DNA of 9,538 bases from DATAYA01 sp036272815 (GTDB lineage: Bacteria > Pseudomonadota > Alphaproteobacteria > Acetobacterales > Acetobacteraceae): the NCBI GenBank assembly GCA_036272815.1, contig DATAYA010000149.1, forward strand, positions 1 to 9,538. The letters run 5' to 3'. The notes under the pieces are model-generated. The model saw nothing but the letters and a program-made list of their open reading frames with translations. It did not search any database and had not been told where the DNA came from. The translations under genes were made by a program, and so were the position numbers. Every line of letters begins with the position of its first letter. Position 1 is the first letter of the stretch. Shown here in pieces: positions 1 to 8,359 of this stretch.

Positions 1-1
1 G

Positions 2-406
2 GCGCCCGAGTCCGGGGTGCCGCGCCCGCCGGAGCTTGCGATCCGCGCCGGTTATGCGGCGCTGGCCCGCGGGGACTATCCGTCGGCTGAATCGGCCGCG
101 CGCGAGGTGCTGGCCCGCGGCCCCGGTCCGCGCCGGAGCGACGCGCAGTATCTCCTCGCCCGGGCGCTCTACGCGCAGCAGAACTGGCGCGCCGCCGCTG
201 TTGCCTACGACGACGCCTACAACGCCGCACGCACCGGCCCGCACGCGCAGGAGAACATTGTCGGTTTGGCCAACGCGCTGATCGCGATGGGCGACCGCCC
301 GGCCGCCTGCGGCGCCATCGCCCGGTTGCGCGGCCAGTTCGGGTCCCCGCGCGCCGACCTCCAGCGCGCCGTCACCGATGCCAGCAGCCGCGCCGGCTGC
401 CGCTGA
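2..406 (+). CDS. cpoB: CpoB/YbgF, C-terminal part (cell division coordinator, TPR protein)
   Basis: This is the 3' end of a gene whose reading frame is open to the left edge, so the start is missing; 134 residues are visible. They form TPR-like helix pairs: a segment with the pattern AIRAGYAALARGDYPSAES, then DAQYLLARALYAQQNWRAAA, then a third pair around ENIVGLANALIAMGDRPAAC, ending in a short basic tail with a terminal Cys-Arg. This is the order and spacing of the YbgF/CpoB C-terminal TPR domain. CpoB is a periplasmic partner of TolA that links outer-membrane constriction to peptidoglycan synthesis in E. coli. The missing part should contain the signal peptide and coiled coil. The neighbours agree, because in alphaproteobacteria ybgF closes the tol-pal cluster and is followed by tilS and ftsH. 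A valine GTG at 17 could be read as a start, but the domain clearly continues upstream. The tilS start lies inside its last 29 bases. The family call is fairly sure; the exact role in this organism is inferred. Confidence 0.86.
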   Translation, partial: APESGVPRPPELAIRAGYAALARGDYPSAESAAREVLARGPGPRRSDAQYLLARALYAQQNWRAAAVAYDDAYNAARTGPHAQENIVGLANALIAMGDRPAACGAIARLRGQFGSPRADLQRAVTDASSRAGCR

Positions 407-1676
407 TCGCATCTCGGCGGCACCTCTCTCCGCTGCGGAGTTCGCGGCGGCGATGGCGGCGCTTGGCCCCTATCCGGCAGACAGGCGGGTGGCAGTCGCG
501 GTCTCAGGCGGTGCGGATAGCCTGGCACTCGCCCTGCTCGCCGCCGGTTGGGGGCAGCCGCGCGCGCTGATCGTGGATCACCGGCTGCGTCCCGGATCGG
601 GGGCGGAAGCCGAAACGGCGGCGGCACGCCTCGCGGCGCGCGGGATCGCGGCGAGGGTGCTGCGTCTGGGCGGGCTGGCACCCGGCCCGGCTCTGCCCGA
701 GCGCGCCCGCCGCGCCCGCTATGCGGCGCTCGGCGCAGCGTGCCGGGAAGCCGGGCTCGCACACCTGCTGGTCGGACACCATGCGGGCGACCAGGCGGAG
801 ACGGTGCTGATGCGGAAGCGTCGCGGCAGCGGCGCGCGCGGCCTCGCCGGGATGGGCGCGGTGTCGGCGCACCATGATCTCTGCATTTTGCGTCCGCTGC
901 TCGGCGCGGCACCGGCCCGGCTGCGCGCGACGCTGCGTGCCGCGTCGCTGCCGTGGGCGGAGGACCCGACCAACACCGATCACCACTTTCTCCGTCCGCG
1001 CCTGCGTGTGGAACTGGCCGCCTCCGATCCCGCGCCGCTGCTGGCCGCCGCGGCCGATGCTGGAGGCGCGCGGGCGGCGGAGGACGCGGTGATCGCCACC
1101 ACCATCGCCGCCTGGGCGGCCCTGCATCCGGCGGGGTTTGCGCTGCTGCCGCCCGGCCCGATCGCGCCGGCAGTGCTCGCGACGCTGATCCAGACCGTCT
1201 CCGGCACCGCCTATCCGCCGCGGGCCGACGCCGTCGCGGCCTGCGGCGCCGCGCCGCGCGCGATGACGCTCGGCGGCGCCCGGCTGCTGCCGGCCGGCCG
1301 CCTGGGAGCCGGTTGGCTTCTAGTACGGGAGGCGGCGGCGATGGCCCCGCCGGTTGCCGCCGCGCGCGGGGCGGTCTGGGACGGCCGGTTTGCGCTTGCG
1401 TCAGATTCCAGCCCGCCGCCTTGCAGCATGATCGGCGCGCTCGGCAGTGCCGCTGCCGGCTTGCGCCGGGCAAGCCCGCTTCCCGCGGCGGTGCTCGCAA
1501 CGCTGCCCGCGCTGTGGCACGGTGAGCGCTTGATTGCGGTGCCACACCTCCTCTGGCCCGATGCCGCCGCCTGCGCTGGCGTGGCGTTCGGCTGGCAGCC
1601 GGCGCGCCCCGCGGCGGCCGGAGCGTTCCTTCCGCCAACGCGGGGGTGCGGAACGTTGCTGCACGCCCTATGTTGA
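378..1676 (+). CDS. tilS: tRNA(Ile)-lysidine synthetase TilS
   Basis: TilS attaches lysine to C34 of the CAU-anticodon tRNA-Ile, using ATP, so that it reads AUA and is charged with isoleucine; it acts in the cytoplasm. The 432-residue protein has the N-type ATP pyrophosphatase core: the PP-loop SGGADS at 43-48, VDH at 66-68, GHHAGDQAET at 133-142, a GSGARGLAGM segment at 150-159, RPLL at 172-175 and EDPTN at 195-199. The remaining ~220 residues are Ala/Pro-rich and poorly conserved, as is usual for alphaproteobacterial TilS C-terminal regions. The start is uncertain. ATG 378 overlaps cpoB by 29 bases and has no clear Shine-Dalgarno. An in-frame ATG at 453 (Met26) has GGAG at 437-440 upstream and would put the PP-loop at residue 18, which is also acceptable. 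The overlap with cpoB suggests translational coupling. The frame ends 106 bases before ftsH. Confidence 0.95.
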   Translation: MPAAAPAAADRISAAPLSAAEFAAAMAALGPYPADRRVAVAVSGGADSLALALLAAGWGQPRALIVDHRLRPGSGAEAETAAARLAARGIAARVLRLGGLAPGPALPERARRARYAALGAACREAGLAHLLVGHHAGDQAETVLMRKRRGSGARGLAGMGAVSAHHDLCILRPLLGAAPARLRATLRAASLPWAEDPTNTDHHFLRPRLRVELAASDPAPLLAAAADAGGARAAEDAVIATTIAAWAALHPAGFALLPPGPIAPAVLATLIQTVSGTAYPPRADAVAACGAAPRAMTLGGARLLPAGRLGAGWLLVREAAAMAPPVAAARGAVWDGRFALASDSSPPPCSMIGALGSAAAGLRRASPLPAAVLATLPALWHGERLIAVPHLLWPDAAACAGVAFGWQPARPAAAGAFLPPTRGCGTLLHALC

Positions 1677-1782
1677 GTTCCAGCGCGTCGGCCCAGATCC
1701 GCCGGGTCGGGGACGAAGACGCGCTGATCGGGCCACGGGAAGGCGCGCCGAGCGCCGATATGGGGCCGCAGGACTGGTGCGA

Positions 1783-1786
<4 letters not shown>
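1670..1786 (+). CDS. Possible 38-residue ORF bridging tilS and ftsH
   Basis: A 38-codon ORF starts at ATG 1670, within ATGTTGA where tilS stops (TGA 1674-1676). It ends at TGA 1784-1786, overlapping the ftsH ATG at 1783 in ATGA. It thus fills the whole tilS-ftsH gap with an overlap at each end, the arrangement expected of translational coupling. Of its 38 codons, 32 end in G or C, in line with the neighbours, and the product is mixed and acidic (several Asp/Glu, starting MLSSSASAQI and ending GPQDWCE). The same stretch in the ftsH frame reads as an Arg-rich string typical of non-coding translation. It has no good Shine-Dalgarno, so initiation would depend on ribosomes finishing tilS. I recognise no family. 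In GC-rich DNA 38 open codons are common by chance, so this is a candidate only: a leader peptide that couples ftsH translation, or nothing. Confidence 0.3.
1770..1773 (+). promoter_or_regulatory. ftsH ribosome binding site
   Basis: AGGA lies nine bases before ATG 1783. It supports that ATG as the ftsH start, rather than in-frame codons upstream that reach back into tilS. A small inverted repeat, GGCGC at 1742-1746 and GCGCC at 1752-1756 with a five-base loop, sits just upstream and would leave the site exposed. Confidence 0.6.
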
Positions 1787-3711
<1,925 letters not shown>

Positions 3712-3740
3712 TCGCGACCGCGTGCTTGCCGGCCGGATGT

Positions 3741-3782
3741 CCCGTTCCTCCCTCCAGAGAGGGGGTCGCGGCGAGGGAGATA
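3741..3782 (+). repeat. REP-like palindrome in the ftsH-folP gap
   Basis: In the 91-base gap after ftsH, CTCCCTC (3748-3754) pairs with GAGGGGG (3759-3765) around a CAGA loop, with one T-G wobble, giving a 7-bp stem. The right side continues as GTCGCGGCGAGGGAGA. The layout (C/T-rich arm, short loop, G/A-rich arm, then GTCG-x-GG-x-GAGGG) resembles the dispersed palindromic repeats common between genes in many Proteobacteria. That likeness is from memory and was not searched. There is no T-tract, so it is unlikely to terminate transcription by itself. Its right end supplies the GAGGGAG Shine-Dalgarno-like sequence just before position 3783. Confidence 0.4.
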
Positions 3783-3806
3783 ATGCCTCGCCCCGCGGCC
3801 CGGTGA
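3783..3806 (+). CDS. Seven-codon mini-ORF coupled to folP
   Basis: ATG 3783 opens a seven-residue reading frame (MPRPAAR) that stops at TGA 3804-3806. GAGGGAG at 3774-3780 lies directly upstream, only two bases from the ATG, so the spacing is tight. The stop overlaps the chosen folP start as GTGA (GTG 3803-3805). folP has no Shine-Dalgarno of its own next to GTG 3803, so ribosomes loading at the mini-ORF and re-initiating would explain its translation. The peptide itself is unlikely to matter. Alternatively the GAGGGAG may load ribosomes directly for a folP start elsewhere. Confidence 0.35.
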   Translation: MPRPAAR

Positions 3807-4648
3807 GCGCTGCCGCGTCCCTGCCCGCGATCCCGCCGAGCTGGGCGGGCATCGGCCCGGACCCCGCGGTGATGGGCATCCTGAACGCCACACCCGACAG
3901 CTTCAGCGACGGCGGCGCCCATCTCGACCCAGGGCGCGCCATCGAAGCCGGACGGCGCATGGTCGCCGAAGGAGCGGCCCTGCTCGACATCGGCGGCGAG
4001 AGCACGCGCCCGCACGCCGCGCCCGTCCCCGTCGAGGAGGAGCAGCGCCGCGTGCTCCCGATCCTGCGCGGGCTGCGCGATGCGGGCGTGCTGCTCTCGA
4101 TCGACACCCGCAACGCGGCGACGATGGCGGCGGCGCTGGACGCCGGGGCCGCGATTGTCAACGATGTCTCCGCCCTCGCCCACGACCCGGCGGCGGCGTC
4201 CCTGGTCGCGCGCCGCGGCTGCCCGGTCGTGCTGATGCACATGCGCGGCAGCCCGGAGACGATGGCCGCGCTCGCCGACTACGCCGATGTCGCCGCCGAG
4301 GTGACGCGCGAGCTTGCCGTCCGCATCGAGGCGGCCGAGGCGGCCGGGATCGCCCGCGACCGCATTGCAATCGATCCCGGCATCGGGTTCGCCAAGCGGG
4401 TTCGCCACAGCCTGGAGATGCTGCGGCGGCTTCCACTTCTTCTCAACCTTGGCTGCCGCATAGTGGTAGGCGTGTCGCGCAAGTCCTTCATCTCCGGGGC
4501 CGCCGATATCTCGGACCCGCAGGACCGCCTGCCGGGCTCGCTCGCGGCGGCGCTGTTCGCCCTCTCGCGCGGCGCGTCCATCCTGCGGGTCCACGACGTG
4601 GCGGCCACGGTGCAGGCCGTGCGCATCTGGCGGGCGCTGGCCGAGTAA
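3803..4648 (+). CDS. folP: Dihydropteroate synthase FolP
   Basis: FolP joins 6-hydroxymethyl-7,8-dihydropterin diphosphate to p-aminobenzoate, giving dihydropteroate in folate synthesis; it is the sulfonamide target. From GTG 3803 the protein has 281 residues, the usual family size. Motifs run in the correct order for the TIM barrel: NATPDSFSDGG at 28-38, LLDIGGESTRP at 60-70, DTR at 101-103, ND at 120-121, MHMRG at 145-149, DPGIGFAK at 191-198, SRKSF at 225-229 (Lys227) and RVHDV at 262-266. The frame is open further upstream, to GTG 3722 and ATG 3737, but those starts would translate the intergenic palindrome into a low-complexity leader. ATG 3872 would start at the first barrel strand and is too short. 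GTG 3803 leaves 23 residues before MGILN, typical of the family, and overlaps a mini-ORF stop. A short run (about 4428-4470) uses less GC-rich codons, including ATA and GTA. glmM follows after 32 bases. Confidence 0.96.
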   Translation: MSAAASLPAIPPSWAGIGPDPAVMGILNATPDSFSDGGAHLDPGRAIEAGRRMVAEGAALLDIGGESTRPHAAPVPVEEEQRRVLPILRGLRDAGVLLSIDTRNAATMAAALDAGAAIVNDVSALAHDPAAASLVARRGCPVVLMHMRGSPETMAALADYADVAAEVTRELAVRIEAAEAAGIARDRIAIDPGIGFAKRVRHSLEMLRRLPLLLNLGCRIVVGVSRKSFISGAADISDPQDRLPGSLAAALFALSRGASILRVHDVAATVQAVRIWRALAE

Positions 4649-4669
4649 GCTACCTACCGGGTGACTTTC

Positions 4670-4673
4670 AGGA
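4670..4673 (+). promoter_or_regulatory. glmM ribosome binding site
   Basis: AGGA seven bases before ATG 4681, in the 32-base folP-glmM gap, fixes the glmM start. No promoter-like hexamers or hairpin are evident in that gap, which fits co-transcription with folP. Confidence 0.6.
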
Positions 4674-4680
4674 CATCCGC

Positions 4681-6045
4681 ATGACCGAGCGACGGCTCTT
4701 CGGCACTGACGGCATCCGCGGCACCGCCAATTCCGATCCCATGACGGCCGGGACGGCGCTCCGGCTCGGGCAGGCGGCGGGATTGCATTTCGTCCGCGGC
4801 AACCACCGCCACCGGGTCGTGATCGGCAAGGATACGCGCCTCTCCGGCTATCTGATCGAGCCGGCGCTGGTCGCGGGCTTCATCGGCGCAGGCATGGACG
4901 TGACTCTGGTCGGGCCGCTGCCGACGCCCGCGATCGCGATGCTGACGCGCAGCCTGCGCGCCGATCTGGGGGTGATGATCTCCGCCTCCCACAACGCCTA
5001 TCAGGACAACGGCATCAAGCTGTTCGGCCCCGACGGATCGAAGCTCTCCGACCAGGACGAGGCGGCGATCGAGGCGCTGATGGACACCAAGATCGGCCCG
5101 CGGCTCGCATCCCCGGACCGGCTCGGCCGCGCCTCCCGGCTAGAGGACGCCGCCGGGCGCTACATCGAGAGTGCAAAGGCCACCTTCCCGCGCGGCCTGC
5201 GGCTCGATGGGCTCAAGATCGTCGTCGACTGCGCGAACGGGGCTGCCTATCGCGTGGCGCCTACGGTGCTATGGGAACTCGGGGCGAACGTGATCCCGGT
5301 CGGCGTGGCACCGGACGGATTCAACATCAACCGCGGCTGCGGCTCGACGGTGCCGGAGCGGTTCTGCCAGGCGGTGCTCGACAACCATGCCGATCTCGGC
5401 CTCGCGCTGGACGGCGATGCCGACCGGCTGCTGCTGTCGGACGAGCGCGGGCGGCTGGTCGACGGCGACCAGATCCTGGCGGTGATGGCGCGGTCCTGGA
5501 ACCGTGCCGGACGCCTGCGCGGCGGCGGTGTGGTCGCGACCGTGATGTCCAATCTCGGCCTGGAGCGCTACCTCTCCGAGCACGGGCTGGCGCTGCACCG
5601 CACGCGCGTAGGCGACCGCTATGTCGCCGAGCGGATGCGTGCCGCCGGGATCAATCTCGGCGGCGAGCAATCCGGCCACATGATCCTGTCGGACTTCGCC
5701 ACGACGGGCGACGGGCTCGTGGCCGCGTTGCAGGTGATGGCCGTCATCGTCGAGGAGCAGCGGCCGGCGAGCGAGGTGTGCCGCGCCTTCGCAGCCCTGC
5801 CGCAGCGGCTGCGCAACGTGCGCGTCTCCGGCCCCTCCCCGCTCGAGAGCCCCGCCGTTGCGGCCGCAATCGCCGAGGCGGAACGGCGGCTCGCGGCGAC
5901 CGGCCGGCTGCTGATCCGCGAAAGCGGCACCGAGCCGGTGGTACGGGTGATGGCAGAGGGCGAGGACGAGACGCTGGTTGCCGCCACCGTCGCCTTCGTC
6001 TGCGACGCGATCTCGGCCGCGGTGCAGCAACAGGCCGCGGAGTGA
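4681..6045 (+). CDS. glmM: Phosphoglucosamine mutase GlmM
   Basis: GlmM converts glucosamine-6-phosphate to glucosamine-1-phosphate in the cytoplasm, on the route to UDP-GlcNAc for peptidoglycan and lipid A. The 454-residue protein is full length. It starts with the family hallmark LFGTDGIRGTAN (6-17). The active-site loop SASHN (101-105) contains the phosphorylated serine, Ser103. The magnesium loop DGDADR is at 244-249 (Asp244, 246, 248), the sugar-binding loop GGEQSGH at 327-333, and the phosphate-binding loop RESGTEPVVRV at 413-423. Four alpha-D-phosphohexomutase domains can be followed in order. The start is set by an AGGA seven bases upstream. The gene follows folP closely, and thiD overlaps its last bases, so it looks like the middle of an operon. 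Because GlmM needs phosphorylation of the serine, usually from glucose-1,6-bisphosphate or autophosphorylation, activity cannot be judged from sequence alone, but no key residue is missing. Confidence 0.98.
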   Translation: MTERRLFGTDGIRGTANSDPMTAGTALRLGQAAGLHFVRGNHRHRVVIGKDTRLSGYLIEPALVAGFIGAGMDVTLVGPLPTPAIAMLTRSLRADLGVMISASHNAYQDNGIKLFGPDGSKLSDQDEAAIEALMDTKIGPRLASPDRLGRASRLEDAAGRYIESAKATFPRGLRLDGLKIVVDCANGAAYRVAPTVLWELGANVIPVGVAPDGFNINRGCGSTVPERFCQAVLDNHADLGLALDGDADRLLLSDERGRLVDGDQILAVMARSWNRAGRLRGGGVVATVMSNLGLERYLSEHGLALHRTRVGDRYVAERMRAAGINLGGEQSGHMILSDFATTGDGLVAALQVMAVIVEEQRPASEVCRAFAALPQRLRNVRVSGPSPLESPAVAAAIAEAERRLAATGRLLIRESGTEPVVRVMAEGEDETLVAATVAFVCDAISAAVQQQAAE

Positions 6046-6851
6046 AGGCTGCCCTCGGGCGGGTGCTCGCGATCGCCGGCTCTGATTCCGGCGGCGGTGC
6101 CGGCGTCCAGGCGGATATCAAGACGATCGAGGCGCTCGGAGGATATGCGGCGACCGCGATCACCGCGGTCACGGCGCAGAACACGCTGGGCGTGCAGGGT
6201 ATCGTCGGCCTGTCGCCCGATTTCATCCGCCTGCAGATCGCCGCGGTGCTCGACGATCTCGGCGCCGATGCGATCAAGACCGGGATGCTGGTCGACGCCG
6301 CCACGATCGAGGCGGTCTGCGTAGCACTCGCCGCACGGCCGCGCCCGCCCCTGGTACTCGATCCGGTGATGGTGGCGAAGGGCGGCGCGCGGCTGCTCGA
6401 TCCGGATGCGGTCGCGATGCTGAAGCGCCGGCTGGTCCCCTTCGCGACCCTGCTGACGCCCAACCTTCCGGAAGCCGAGGCGCTGACCGGCCTGCCGATC
6501 GCCGATCCGGCCGCGATGAAGCATGCGGCCGAGGTGCTGCTGACGCTGGGCGCGGGCGCGGTGCTGCTCAAGGGCGGCCACCTGCCGGGCGAGATCGTCA
6601 CCGACCTGCTGGCGACCGAGGAGCACGGGCTGCTGCGCCTCTCCGGCCCCCGCATCGCGACGCGTCACACCCACGGCACCGGCTGCACGCTGGCCAGCGC
6701 CGTAGCGACCGGGCTCGCGCAAGGGATGGCATTGGCGGACGCGGTGCGGCGGGCGCATCGCTTCGTTCGCGCGGCGATCGCGGCGGCCCCGGGGTTCGGT
6801 GCCGGCCACGGGCCGCTTGGCCATGCTGCGGTGCGCGCAAACGCGCTATAA
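6042..6851 (+). CDS. thiD: Hydroxymethylpyrimidine/phosphomethylpyrimidine kinase ThiD
   Basis: ThiD phosphorylates 4-amino-5-hydroxymethyl-2-methylpyrimidine (HMP) and then HMP-phosphate, giving the pyrimidine diphosphate used for thiamine phosphate synthesis. From GTG 6042 the protein has 269 residues, the normal ThiD length, and begins MKAALGRVLAIAGSDSGGGA. Ribokinase-fold features seen are AGSDSGGGAGVQAD at 12-25, TAVTAQNT at 41-48, DPVMVAKGG at 107-115, LTPNLPEAEALTG at 138-150, LLKGGH at 175-180 and the anion-hole segment HTHGTGCTLASA at 209-220, with Cys215 matching the catalytic-site cysteine of ThiD enzymes. The frame is open far upstream inside glmM, but GTG 6042 overlaps the glmM TGA as GTGA. 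It gives the expected N-terminus, so translational coupling with glmM is likely. Pyridoxal kinase (PdxK-like) is an alternative for this fold, but the motifs fit ThiD better. No TPP riboswitch is visible, as expected inside an operon. Confidence 0.96.
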   Translation: MKAALGRVLAIAGSDSGGGAGVQADIKTIEALGGYAATAITAVTAQNTLGVQGIVGLSPDFIRLQIAAVLDDLGADAIKTGMLVDAATIEAVCVALAARPRPPLVLDPVMVAKGGARLLDPDAVAMLKRRLVPFATLLTPNLPEAEALTGLPIADPAAMKHAAEVLLTLGAGAVLLKGGHLPGEIVTDLLATEEHGLLRLSGPRIATRHTHGTGCTLASAVATGLAQGMALADAVRRAHRFVRAAIAAAPGFGAGHGPLGHAAVRANAL

Positions 6852-6857
6852 GCGCCC

Positions 6858-6863
6858 AGGGTG
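6858..6863 (+). promoter_or_regulatory. Ribosome binding site of the glycosyltransferase gene
   Basis: AGGGTG six bases before ATG 6870 favours that start over GTG 6861, which would sit within the site itself, and over ATG 6882. Confidence 0.5.
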
Positions 6864-6869
6864 CAACCG

Positions 6870-8270
6870 ATGGGCGAGACGATGGACGACCGCGGCGAGC
6901 AGACCGGCGTGCAATGGCTGGACCAGTCGGTGACGCTGCCGGTTGGCGTCGATTGGCAGACGACGGGCGGGCGTCCGGGTCCGCGCGTGCCGGTCACCGA
7001 CGATCCCGACCTCCATGTGCTGATCGCGGGCCTGACGCCGCAGCACTTCGCCGTCGCCTTCGAGGACAACACCTGCCAGATCGCGCTGCCCGAGGATGCC
7101 GGCCTGGTCTGGCTGCTCAGCCGCAGCGCCATCCCGCGCGAGGTCACCGGCTGGCCGGATGCGCGCCGCCTCGGGCTGCCGGTCGCGCGCGTCGATGTCG
7201 ACGGCTGGATGCTGCCGCTCGACGACGACGCCTTCCGCGAGGGCTGGTACGAGGTCGAGAGCGGCTACCGCTGGAACAACGGGCGCGCGGCGCTGATGCT
7301 CAAGCCCGGCGCGCGGCGGCTCGCGATCACGCTGCACCCGAACTGCCCACGCAACTATCCGCGCGACTCGGTGGCGGCCGACACGGGCATCGTGCGCCGC
7401 GCGGGCAGCCATATCGTCACGCCGCGCACGCTCGCCGTCGTGACAATGGCCTTCAACGAGCCCGACATGCTGCCGCTCTGGCTGCGGCACTACACGGCGC
7501 AGGTCGGGGCCGCGCATTGCTACGTGATCGACGACGGCTCCGACGACGGCAGCACGGACGCGGTCGCGCCCGCCAACCTGATCCGCCTGCCGCGCCAGGC
7601 GTCCGACGATGCACGGCGCACAGCGTTCGTCTCGGAGTTCTGTGCCTCCCTGCTGCGCTACTACGACCACGTCGCCTATGCCGACACCGACGAGATCATC
7701 GTCGCGGATCCGCGCCACTGGCGCTCGCTGCCGGAGTTCTGTGTCGCAACCGGGCACGATGTCGTCACTGCGATCGGTCTCGACGTGCACCACGTCGCGC
7801 GCGACGAGGCGCCGCTCGATCCGTCGCTGCCGATCACCGCGCAGCGGCGCTGGGCGCAGCCACTCTCCGCCATGTGCAAGCCGATGATGACGCGCCGGCC
7901 GCTGCGCTGGACACCGGGCTTCCACGGCGCCGACGTCGCGCCCGCCTTCGACCACCTGTTCAACTTCCATCTCGGCCATTGCGACCGCGACGTCGCATTC
8001 AGGCGCCAGGCGAAGCGGCGCGCGACGGACGACGCTGTGGCGTCGAGTTGCCGGATCGACGATGCGCGCCTCGCCGAGATGCTGCAGGCCTGGTCGGACC
8101 TGCCGCCGGTCGCGAACGTCGATCTCGACAGCGACTGCCTCGACACGCGCCGTTTCGTCCGCGACGTGCTGGCGCGGTCGCGCCGCGAGGGCGACCTGTA
8201 TCACACCGATCCCGGCCTCTGCGTGCCCCAGCTCTGGCGCATCCCTGGCCGTTTCGTGGGCGTCTTCTGA
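6870..8270 (+). CDS. Family-2-like glycosyltransferase with an N-terminal accessory domain
   Basis: The 466-residue protein has two parts. The C-terminal half looks like a GT-A glycosyltransferase of the Glyco_tranf_2_4/GT92-like type: strand and loop VVTMAFNEPDMLPLWLRHY (190-208), nucleotide-binding YVIDDGSDDGSTD (218-230), a DxD-type metal motif DTDE (272-275) in YADTDEIIV, a Lys-Pro segment CKPMMTRRP near 336-344, and GFHGAD (350-355) followed by FNFHLGHCD. These are the expected landmarks in order. The N-terminal ~180 residues contain GWYEVESGYRWNNGRAALML (125-144), a pattern I associate with beta-sandwich modules attached to alphaproteobacterial sugar enzymes; that is inference. No signal peptide or membrane segment is seen, so it should act at the cytoplasmic face. 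Donor and acceptor are unknown; LPS, exopolysaccharide or a glycan on a surface protein are possible. It starts 18 bases after thiD and may share its transcript, although no functional link to thiamine is apparent. Codon use matches its neighbours, so there is no sign of recent transfer. Confidence 0.8.
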   Translation: MGETMDDRGEQTGVQWLDQSVTLPVGVDWQTTGGRPGPRVPVTDDPDLHVLIAGLTPQHFAVAFEDNTCQIALPEDAGLVWLLSRSAIPREVTGWPDARRLGLPVARVDVDGWMLPLDDDAFREGWYEVESGYRWNNGRAALMLKPGARRLAITLHPNCPRNYPRDSVAADTGIVRRAGSHIVTPRTLAVVTMAFNEPDMLPLWLRHYTAQVGAAHCYVIDDGSDDGSTDAVAPANLIRLPRQASDDARRTAFVSEFCASLLRYYDHVAYADTDEIIVADPRHWRSLPEFCVATGHDVVTAIGLDVHHVARDEAPLDPSLPITAQRRWAQPLSAMCKPMMTRRPLRWTPGFHGADVAPAFDHLFNFHLGHCDRDVAFRRQAKRRATDDAVASSCRIDDARLAEMLQAWSDLPPVANVDLDSDCLDTRRFVRDVLARSRREGDLYHTDPGLCVPQLWRIPGRFVGVF

Positions 8271-8359
8271 CGCCCTGGACGGCAGCGGGAAATTCGGCTA
8301 GGCGTCGTTGCGGGTCACGTCCTCCCACCGGGGCGCTTCTCTTCTGAAAGGGAGAGCAC
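8271..8359 (+). promoter_or_regulatory. serC leader with hairpin over the ribosome binding site
   Basis: This 89-base gap should hold the serC promoter and 5' untranslated region. TTCTCTT (8337-8343) can pair with AAGGGAG (8348-8354) around a CTGA loop, with two G-T wobbles. The 3' arm contains the AGGGAG Shine-Dalgarno of serC, so the fold would block initiation. A weaker bulged stem is possible upstream (CGG-T at 8311-8315 with ACCG at 8327-8330). An alphaproteobacterial serC leader RNA motif is described in the literature (serC family in Rfam). The position fits, but I cannot confirm a match to its consensus. The only relatively A/T-rich patch (GAAATTCGGCTAGG, 8289-8302) may include a -10 element; no good -35 is seen. 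Confidence 0.4.
8349..8354 (+). promoter_or_regulatory. serC ribosome binding site
   Basis: AGGGAG, part of AAAGGGAGAG, ends five bases before ATG 8360. It is the strongest well-spaced Shine-Dalgarno in the window and fixes the serC start. Confidence 0.75.

Noticed and set aside
418..422. Residues 418-422 of FtsH (coordinates here are residue numbers): HEGGH instead of HEAGH as a sign of altered protease.
   Set aside because: Both histidines and the catalytic glutamate are intact, and Gly at this position is, as I recall, found in other alphaproteobacterial FtsH proteins.
1645..1673. Possible ftsH heat-shock promoter, with CCTATGT at 1667-1673 resembling an alphaproteobacterial sigma-32 -10 element.
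   Set aside because: No CTTG-like -35 lies about 17 bases upstream; the nearest TTG at 1656-1658 is only eight bases away.
1534..1782. Upstream extension of ftsH in frame for 83 more codons.
   Set aside because: It would translate the end of tilS in another frame into an Arg-rich string; ATG 1783 gives the expected FtsH N-terminus and has an AGGA site.
3748..3766. Intrinsic terminator after ftsH.
   Set aside because: The hairpin is not followed by a T-run, so it was recorded only as a palindrome.
5271..6041. Upstream extension of thiD in frame through most of glmM.
   Set aside because: The extension is glmM read out of frame, with Arg-rich low-complexity sequence; GTG 6042 gives a normal-length ThiD.
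5619..6824. Long minus-strand frames opposite glmM and thiD.
   Set aside because: They cross the glmM/thiD junction and show no family motif; they mirror codon bias of the sense genes.
6846..8204. A 452-codon minus-strand frame opposite the glycosyltransferase gene.
   Set aside because: Same GC-rich antisense effect; the + strand reading has ordered glycosyltransferase motifs and a ribosome binding site, the minus reading has none.
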